Origin: JAFAQB01 sp045808425
GTDB lineage: Archaea > Thermoproteota > Nitrososphaeria > Nitrososphaerales > Nitrososphaeraceae
Reading direction: 5' to 3'
NCBI GenBank assembly: GCA_045808425.1
Contig: JBJMFM010000234.1
Span: 1-20,766, forward strand
Length of the DNA stretch: 20,766 nucleotides
Shown here: positions 14,166 through 18,526 of the stretch, piece after piece
Layout of the letters: every line of letters begins with the position of its first letter
Numbering within the stretch: the stretch's first letter is position 1
The notes under the pieces: generated by a model
The model's input: the letters and a program-made list of their open reading frames with translations, nothing else
Told to the model about the DNA's origin: nothing
Databases searched by the model: none
Made by a program: the position numbers and the translations under genes

Positions 14166-14984
14166 ATGATCGATACTGAAGGGATAATGGAGATTGGACT
14201 AGAGCTGGCAAACTGGAAAAAATTACCACATGACAGTGCTATTCATGTCAGAGGAAAAAATATTAGGAAAGTTTTGTTAACAATAGATGTCACTGTTGCA
14301 GAACTGATGTTAGCAAAAAGTATTCAATGCGATGCGGTAGTTGGGCACCATCCTATAGGCACTTCTGTTCTTAACTTTCATAGAGTTTTTGATAGGCATA
14401 TTGATTATATGATAGAACACAATGTCCCAAAGGGTATTGCCGAACATGCTGTAAAGAAATTGAAAGCTAAGTCCGAGCTAAGAGCTCATGCAAATATCTA
14501 TAATGATGTGGTAAGTGCTGCAAAAATACTGAAAATGCCTCTCTTGAATATTCATCAGCCATGCGATGAATATATGAGAAAGGTGATTCTTAGCAAGATA
14601 AACTCAACAAGGATAAAATATGTTGCAGATATTGTAAGGTCAGTTGAAGAACTCCCTGAGTACAAAAATGCAGATACAAGAGTGGAGGTTAGATATGGAA
14701 GTGCAAAAAATGAAGCGGGCCGCTGGTCACTTGTTGTAGCAGCAGGAACAAATGGCGGGTTCCCAATTGCTAAGGCATACTTTGATTATGGTGTCTCCAC
14801 TGTAATATACCTACACATAGATTACAATGATCTGATGAAAATGTATGAAGAAAAATTGAAAGGTAATCTTATTGTCTTAGGCCATCTGGCTGGTGATTCA
14901 ATCGGACTAAATGCTCTGGCTGATAAACTAGAGGATAAACAAATTGATGTTATAAGATTGGGGATCATACCTAACACAAAGTAG
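14166..14984 (+). CDS. NIF3 / DUF34-family dimetal-binding protein
   Basis: The 272-residue product belongs to the NIF3 (NGG1p-interacting factor 3-like, DUF34) family: toroidal hexamers with a two-metal site, proposed hydrolase or metal-handling roles, true function unsettled. The metal motif DAVVGHHPIG (His61, His62) is the family hallmark. The C-terminal half supplies LHIDYND (His217) and the partner motif GHLAGDSIGLNAL (His240, Asp244). Length and motif order fit archaeal members; some archaeal homologues are longer in the middle. Other segments seen are VLLTIDVT near residue 38 and VVAAGTNGGFPIAKAY near 190. It is on the plus strand, surrounded by gene debris, and shares no operon. The intact catalytic-site residues argue that it is functional while its neighbourhood has decayed. 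Confidence 0.85.
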   Translation: MIDTEGIMEIGLELANWKKLPHDSAIHVRGKNIRKVLLTIDVTVAELMLAKSIQCDAVVGHHPIGTSVLNFHRVFDRHIDYMIEHNVPKGIAEHAVKKLKAKSELRAHANIYNDVVSAAKILKMPLLNIHQPCDEYMRKVILSKINSTRIKYVADIVRSVEELPEYKNADTRVEVRYGSAKNEAGRWSLVVAAGTNGGFPIAKAYFDYGVSTVIYLHIDYNDLMKMYEEKLKGNLIVLGHLAGDSIGLNALADKLEDKQIDVIRLGIIPNTK

Positions 14985-15005
14985 GTTTTGTTTGGAACTA
15001 ATTGA

Positions 15006-15110
15006 ACGGCTAATGTGCCTACAATGAGAATCAGTATAGATAACGGTAAAACGCTTGGTCCAATACTAAAGATTGCAGTTATGGTACAATTGGCGTGTAG
15101 AACGTTTTGA
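15006..15110 (+). pseudogene. Scrap of a BNR-repeat (sialidase-like) secreted protein
   Basis: The short open stretch reads NVPTMRISIDNGKTLGPILK followed by IAV, then stops. The S-DNGKTFGP core is the BNR / Asp-box style repeat seen in large secreted sialidase-like proteins of Nitrososphaerota. Just after IAV, the neighbouring frame continues GTIGV to a stop, as expected if an N-GTIG ending had been split by a small indel. There is no start codon. It is most likely a leftover of a longer gene. Confidence 0.35.
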
Positions 15111-15135
15111 AAGGCTATTATAAATCTATTTTTTC

Positions 15136-15399
15136 TCAGTCATTGATTTGAGATTTTGTGATTGTGTAGGTAAAAGAAGAAGAATTAGTCACTCTCATAT
15201 GATATGTAGTTTGATAGTACCATCCATAAGGACCTGCAAAAGTGAAAGTATCACTTCTATTATTGTTTGCTACATATATAATTACTCTGGAAGAGTAATT
15301 GTGGCTATAGTAAGAAGCCTTTCCTTTAATATACTCTGTTATAATAATTAATTTACATCCCAAATCTGGATTATGATGAAGCAATGTTAGGTGCCACAT
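15136..15399 (-). CDS. Doubtful 87-residue beta-rich protein or gene fragment
   Basis: ATG 15399 opens 87 codons on the reverse strand. The C-terminal 60 residues (from IIYVANNNRSDTFTFAGPYG through YHMRVTNSSSFTYTITKSQ) have the serine/threonine/tyrosine-rich alternating pattern of secreted beta proteins. The start has no signal peptide, and an in-frame TAG lies two codons before the ATG, so it looks like the tail of a larger protein with its front lost. A 9-bp perfect hairpin (15280-15300) lies inside. I recognise no family. It sits between two other gene scraps, which lowers confidence in expression. Confidence 0.35.
   Translation of the reverse strand: MWHLTLLHHNPDLGCKLIIITEYIKGKASYYSHNYSSRVIIYVANNNRSDTFTFAGPYGWYYQTTYHMRVTNSSSFTYTITKSQIND
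15280..15300. repeat. Perfect 9-bp hairpin with three-base loop
   Basis: AATTACTCT (15280-15288) pairs with AGAGTAATT (15292-15300) around GGA. It lies inside the doubtful reverse-strand frame. Function unknown. Confidence 0.4.
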
Positions 15400-15448
15400 G
15401 CCCTAAATACAGAGCTATATTGTTTGGGGCAATACGTCCCCTAAGTTG

Positions 15449-15610
15449 ATGGTTCACATTAAAGGAGCGGTTAATGTAAGTTGCTACCAGACAGAAGTTA
15501 TTGAAGTTACAATACAAATGGCACTCTACTCTGGGTTCTCAGCAGCAATAAACGGCTTATCAGAAGCAAAGGAAGTTTTTTTAATAAAACAAGAAGGAAA
15601 TAGAAAATAG
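15449..15610 (+). pseudogene. C-terminal remnant of a carboxymuconolactone decarboxylase-family gene
   Basis: A 53-codon frame from ATG 15449 reads MVHIKGAVNVSCYQTEVIEV then TIQMALYSGFSAAINGLSEA and KEVF, ending at TAG 15608-15610. This matches the C-terminal half of the carboxymuconolactone decarboxylase / AhpD-like family, whose members end with an H--GALN-G-T-EEI-EV--QMA-Y-GFPAA-NGL--AKEVF pattern. The normal length is about 120 residues or more, so the N-terminal half is missing. In the adjacent frame just upstream, LFGAIRPL could correspond to the preceding helix, suggesting a frameshift near 15440. The family's catalytic CxxC, when present, would lie in this half; here only one Cys remains (residue 12). 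Probably non-functional. Confidence 0.6.
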
Positions 15611-15670
15611 CAAAGGGAAAAGTTGAAAATGAAAAATGTAGAGTTAGCACTTAGTTAGAAATTCCTTAAC

Positions 15671-15793
15671 CTATGGGTTATCTATTAGAGCATTCACAAG
15701 TTTACTAAACTCTTCGTGTGAAAAGTCAGAGCCTTCGGTAGACTCAACAGCCTTAAGATTGTAGTAATTACCAAGAGTATTTTTGGCTATCAT
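15671..15793 (-). CDS. Possible small acidic protein (40 residues)
   Basis: The reverse strand is open from 15925 to 15671 (84 codons), but only the last 40 residues look like protein: MIAKNTLGNYYNLKAVESTE then GSDFSHEEFSKLVNALIDNP. The 44 codons before have a tyrosine/isoleucine/leucine-rich composition typical of translated AT-rich spacer. ATG 15793 is also favoured by an AAGTATAC box on the reverse strand centred about 26 bp upstream, as in leaderless genes. I recognise no domain; the end could form a helix (EEFSKLVNALI). Existence is plausible, not proven. Confidence 0.4.
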   Translation of the reverse strand: MIAKNTLGNYYNLKAVESTEGSDFSHEEFSKLVNALIDNP

Positions 15794-16060
15794 TATACAA
15801 CAGTAATTATACTTTGTATACTTAAGATTATGCTCGGAGAGGGATAGAAGATATACCTTAATTAATACTATATACGCTTTTCTTGATATGTAAAATACCC
15901 AGCGATTTTTTGTAAAAATACACATACTCTTTACTATTCAATAGAAATAGAGAAGCTAAAAAAGAAATATTTCATCTCATCATCTACACTTATGATATAT
16001 TCAACAGTTTGTTAATTTCTAAAAATGAATGATAAGGATAATAGTAATACTTGTCGAACT

Positions 16061-16068
16061 AAAATATA
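16061..16068 (+). promoter_or_regulatory. TATA-like box of the 38-residue membrane protein
   Basis: AAAATATA is centred 25 bp before ATG 16089, the spacing expected for a leaderless gene. It is good support that this very short frame is transcribed. Confidence 0.5.
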
Positions 16069-16088
16069 GATAGGTAGAAAAGAGACAA

Positions 16089-16205
16089 ATGTTCAAAATA
16101 ACAAAATTCAAAGTATGTGTCATCGGAATGCTAGTAGGAGTAGGACTCGTTAGCCTTCTTCCCTTTATCGGTCTTACATGCAGATGGTGTACTGGTAGTA
16201 GTTAG
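16089..16205 (+). CDS. Small single-span membrane protein with CRWC tail
   Basis: The 38-residue product starts with a basic end (MFKITKFK), has one hydrophobic helix (about residues 9-29, CVIGMLVGVGLVSLLPFIGL) and ends TCRWCTGSS. Positive charges at the N-terminus predict an N-in orientation, placing the CxxC outside the cell or in the pseudoperiplasm. A well-placed TATA-like box argues for a real leaderless gene. The CxxC could bind metal, form a disulfide or be a docking site; no family is recognised. The following gene is convergent, 71 bp away. Confidence 0.6.
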   Translation: MFKITKFKVCVIGMLVGVGLVSLLPFIGLTCRWCTGSS

Positions 16206-16275
16206 TTAGCGACAAAAACTGCTTAAAACTGATAACTACACTTCTGCTTTTTGAGCAACAATATATATCATCTAG

Positions 16276-16764
16276 TTAAGAAGTTTTTGCTATAGCAAAT
16301 CTACTTCTTGCTTCCGTAACTATGACCTTAACTTGCTCTCCTACTTTTCCACCCTTGACAAAAATCAGAAATCCTTGTATACTAGCAATGCCGTCTCCAT
16401 ATTTACTGATTCCTGTAATATCTACTTCATATTCTTTGCCCACTTTGGGGCGTGTTACATCAGCAGAACCTCTATTAAAGCTTCTACTATTACTACTACC
16501 TTTATCGTTACTACTGGTATTCCTCCTGTATCTTTCTCTATTTCCAAATGTTCTTTGTAGTGGAGGAGGAGGACTGTCGTTTTCATGCCCCGGATGTGAT
16601 CTTATATGAGACCAGTATTCCGAATTTGTGATCGCATTTTTGCAAATGGCACAGTTTGCATAACCACATTTATGGTATCCTATGAAGTTTGGATGAATTT
16701 TTATGTTGCATTTGTCGCATTTATTATTGTCATACTTCTTCAAACTATCATTAGCAGTATTCAT
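16276..16764 (-). CDS. Zinc-finger / TRAM-domain protein
   Basis: From ATG 16764 the product has 162 residues. The N-terminus carries two zinc-finger-like units: Cys16-Cys19 with His31 and Cys33 (CDKC...HKC), then Cys38-Cys41 with His53 and His57 (CAIC...HIRSH), the latter a CX2CX11HX3H finger. A low-complexity serine/arginine/asparagine linker (about 66-104) leads to a C-terminal TRAM domain (107-161) with VGKEYEVDI, GDGIASIQGFLIFV and KVGEQVKVIV. TRAM is a small beta-barrel that binds RNA, present in tRNA-modifying enzymes and as stand-alone RNA chaperones in archaea. An RNA-binding role is therefore likely; the fused fingers may add specificity. A TTG four codons earlier (16776) is an alternative start with a weak TATA-like match at leaderless distance. 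It lies next to a second TRAM gene of the same orientation. Confidence 0.85.
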   Translation of the reverse strand: MNTANDSLKKYDNNKCDKCNIKIHPNFIGYHKCGYANCAICKNAITNSEYWSHIRSHPGHENDSPPPPLQRTFGNRERYRRNTSSNDKGSSNSRSFNRGSADVTRPKVGKEYEVDITGISKYGDGIASIQGFLIFVKGGKVGEQVKVIVTEARSRFAIAKTS

Positions 16765-16892
16765 TGTAGCAGCCAAATAGAACGACCTCTTGTCTTTATC
16801 AAGTTAGATCTGAATGTCTGGTAAAAGATTAGATAATGAATAATAATAGAATGTATATTATGTGTCATTAAATTATACTTCTCTTCTTATAC

Positions 16893-17138
16893 TTATACAA
16901 CAATTTCTGCTGTAGCGAATCTCTCTCCTACTGATGTAACCTTTGCCTTTACATCCTGTCCGACTCGTCCGTCTTTTACAAATATCACAAAGCCTTGTAT
17001 CCTAGCAATGCCATCGCCTTTTCTACTTGTCTCTGTGATTTGTACATTGTATTCTTTACCTGTCTCAACTGGCTTTGATCCGAAGCTTCTATTTGCATAG
17101 TTGCTGCTGCCATATCTCGTTCCTGATGGGTAGCTCAT
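16893..17138 (-). CDS. Stand-alone TRAM-domain RNA-binding protein
   Basis: From ATG 17138 the product has 81 residues: a short glycine/serine/tyrosine-rich N-terminal tail (1-24), then one complete TRAM domain (25-81) with VETGKEYNVQI, GDGIARIQGFVIFV and RVGQDVKAKV. In archaea such proteins act as RNA chaperones or cold-responsive RNA binders; here that is inferred from the family. The domain is about as similar to its neighbour's TRAM domain as a local duplicate would be (shared GDGIA-IQGF-IFVK-G-VG). An extension to a TTG at 17171 exists, but its residues (GIESIIYEIL) lack family character. TATA-like TTTTAAAAG lies about 50 bp upstream, giving a short leader. Confidence 0.88.
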   Translation of the reverse strand: MSYPSGTRYGSSNYANRSFGSKPVETGKEYNVQITETSRKGDGIARIQGFVIFVKDGRVGQDVKAKVTSVGERFATAEIVV

Positions 17139-17346
17139 TAATATTTCATAAATAATAGATTCTATTCCCAATATGAATGGATGCTTTTAAAAAGTGGGAT
17201 GACCGCATAGAAAAACATCGCAGGTTTCATAACGCATAGGCTCTATTTGTCTTAATTTTCCCATCAATAACTAAGTCAATCAAATTCCCATCATATCACA
17301 GAATTGTGACTGAATTTCTGAAAGCTGGCCCTCGAACTCAATTTGT

Positions 17347-17362
17347 ATGGATAATAATCCAT
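17347..17362 (-). terminator. Hairpin just after the zinc-ribbon stop
   Basis: ATGGAT (17347-17352) and ATCCAT (17357-17362) form a 6-bp stem around AATA, starting nine bases beyond the stop of the reverse-strand gene ending at 17371. It may mark the mRNA end. No T-run follows. Confidence 0.3.
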
Positions 17363-17370
17363 GGTATGAA

Positions 17371-17670
17371 TTATTTGCAATTTGAGAATTCCATTTCAGG
17401 TCCACGTTTACTTTTGCCTTCCATTGCTATTGTGTATATTTCGTCCTTAGCTAAAGGCGTTAATGAAATACTTTTGTTTTTACATGTTGGATATAACTGC
17501 CGCTGAGGGTTATTACTATTGCTGCTCTCTACAATATATTCCTCCTGCTCTTCTTTTATTGCTCTTTTATGGAATATAGTGGCACACCAAAAACATAATC
17601 CGCAAATAGCAAATTGATATTCATATTCATAAAGAGGTCTTGGTGTAGTTATGACATTGACTAAATACAT
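17371..17670 (-). CDS. Diverged small zinc-ribbon protein, one ligand missing
   Basis: The 99-residue product has CGLCFWCAT (Cys23, Cys26, Cys29), a long glutamate-rich insertion, and then YPTC followed by KNKSISLTPLAKDEIY. In the relative at 2066-2368 and in the usual form of this Nitrososphaerota family, the second knuckle is CPxC; here the first cysteine is replaced by Tyr60, leaving only Cys63. Zinc may be held with another residue (Cys98 near the C-terminus or a His) or lost. The segment after it (KDEIYTIAMEGKSKRGPEMEFS) is family-like. ATG 17670 is preceded by a 12-bp palindrome. Function unknown; RNA or DNA binding is a reasonable guess for a ribbon protein. Confidence 0.7.
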   Translation of the reverse strand: MYLVNVITTPRPLYEYEYQFAICGLCFWCATIFHKRAIKEEQEEYIVESSNSNNPQRQLYPTCKNKSISLTPLAKDEIYTIAMEGKSKRGPEMEFSNCK

Positions 17671-17689
17671 ACATGCGTACTTATCTATG

Positions 17690-17701
17690 AGTCATATGAC
17701 T
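17690..17701. promoter_or_regulatory. Perfect 12-bp palindrome AGTCATATGACT
   Basis: The palindrome sits 20-31 bp before the reverse-strand ATG at 17670 and about 80 bp before the divergent gene at 17779. That is where a repressor could block TBP/TFB binding. Several 12-bp palindromes are expected by chance in a window of this size. Confidence 0.3.
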
Positions 17702-17738
17702 TCATTATTTTTATACAGCTTAAAATTGTATAGAGATA

Positions 17739-17746
17739 ATATATAA
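17739..17746 (+). promoter_or_regulatory. TATA-like box of the emfourin-like gene
   Basis: ATATATAA lies within a long AT stretch (17737-17756), about 22-36 bp before the two candidate starts (GTG 17764, ATG 17779). Confidence 0.4.
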
Positions 17747-17778
17747 ATTAATTAATCATCAGTGTGTATTTCATTAAT

Positions 17779-18255
17779 ATGGCTGATAATAATAACAGCT
17801 CATCTTCGGGCCAAGGAGGGGAAGGAGGAGGAGCACGAATAGAAGTATCGTCATCAAATAAAGGAGATAATGACAATTATTATTTTTCATTCAAATATAC
17901 AGAATCAGGTGGATTAACTGCACGTTATTTATTGATATCATTTGATTCCAATACAAACACACTTACTTCCTCTACTGATATTAGTGGTAGCAATTTATCC
18001 CAAAAAACTATATCTGATTCAGATAAACAAGAATTAAAAGAGACTATTATCCAAAATAATTTCTTTGAATCCAAAGCTGATTATCCTCCGGAAAAAGAAG
18101 ATGATCCATCTCTTGTTGCATATAGTCTAGCCATTACAATAAGTGACAAAACACATACAACGGCATGGACAAATACGTCCAAGGAAATGCCTGATAGTAT
18201 AAAAAAGGTTATTGATGAGATTAAGAAAGTAATTACTAAAGAGAAAGTAGTTTAA
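17779..18255 (+). CDS. Emfourin-like (M4 protease inhibitor family) protein
   Basis: From ATG 17779 the product has 158 residues. An N-terminal low-complexity tail (NNNSSSSGQGGEGGG, 4-18) precedes a compact domain. Its features match emfourin, the protealysin inhibitor fold: YYFSFKYTESGGLTARY (34-50), DSDKQELKETIIQNNFFE (80-97, corresponding to the family's L-xx-E-L--LV---FF-L), a YPPEKEDD loop, YSLAITISDKTHTTAW (115-130, corresponding to Y-L-V-D-G--HTV), and a final helix (PDSIKKVIDEIKKV). Known members inhibit M4 metalloproteases; in archaea no target is known, and none is encoded here. There is no signal peptide, so it is probably cytosolic. An in-frame GTG at 17764 adds five residues and cannot be ruled out. 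The stop overlaps the end of a truncated gene on the other strand. Confidence 0.6.
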   Translation: MADNNNSSSSGQGGEGGGARIEVSSSNKGDNDNYYFSFKYTESGGLTARYLLISFDSNTNTLTSSTDISGSNLSQKTISDSDKQELKETIIQNNFFESKADYPPEKEDDPSLVAYSLAITISDKTHTTAWTNTSKEMPDSIKKVIDEIKKVITKEKVV

Positions 18256-18368
18256 AATGATGAATATCTTGCTATTTCTGATTGATTAGTTTCATCTTTG
18301 CTTAATAGTTCCATCACTTTGGCTCTACGCCATTCAATGATTTGATTTTGTTGCATCTTTGTGCTCAT
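18252..18368 (-). pseudogene. N-terminal stub of a helix-turn-helix gene
   Basis: ATG 18368 encodes 38 residues: MSTKMQQNQIIEWRRAKVME, LLSKDETNQSEIARY, then SSF and a stop. The first 35 residues match the start of a helix-turn-helix protein family that is abundant in Nitrososphaera-type archaea, in which (Q)NQIIEWRRAKV-ELLSKG-NQSEIA is followed by a recognition helix. Here the frame breaks just inside the HTH, and nothing beyond resembles the remaining hundred or so residues. The stop overlaps the emfourin-like gene's stop on the opposite strand, so the junction probably marks an insertion or deletion breakpoint. Unlikely to bind DNA. Confidence 0.6.
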
Positions 18369-18429
18369 TTGTTACATTCTTTTATGCTCAAATTTTTCAT
18401 GCGTTGCATGTTTACGCTTACAACACTTC

Positions 18430-18460
18430 TTGAATGCAAGCTTTAACTCTTGCTATTCAA
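18430..18460 (-). terminator. Long hairpin downstream of the histidine kinase
   Basis: TTGAATGCAAG (18430-18440) pairs with CTTGCTATTCAA (18449-18460) over 11 base pairs with a single bulged base and an eight-base loop. It lies about 67 bp beyond the kinase stop (18527) on the same strand and before the HTH stub. This is a good candidate for a 3'-end structure of the kinase mRNA; it could also be a relic of the rearrangement that cut the HTH gene. Confidence 0.4.
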
Positions 18461-18526
18461 AATATTATCTTTCAATGCAGCAAGCCTTACACAGTTATTG
18501 CAAAGAAGATTCCTATGCTATCAAAT

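Noticed and set aside
16322..16609. Forward-strand open frames over the zinc-finger/TRAM gene
   Set aside because: They are shadows of a gene with clear TRAM and zinc-finger motifs on the other strand.
18257..18284. A box C (ATGATGA) followed by CTGA, hinting at a C/D guide RNA
   Set aside because: Only one half of the C/D arrangement is present; no second C'/D pair or terminal stem could be found, and it overlaps the HTH stub.
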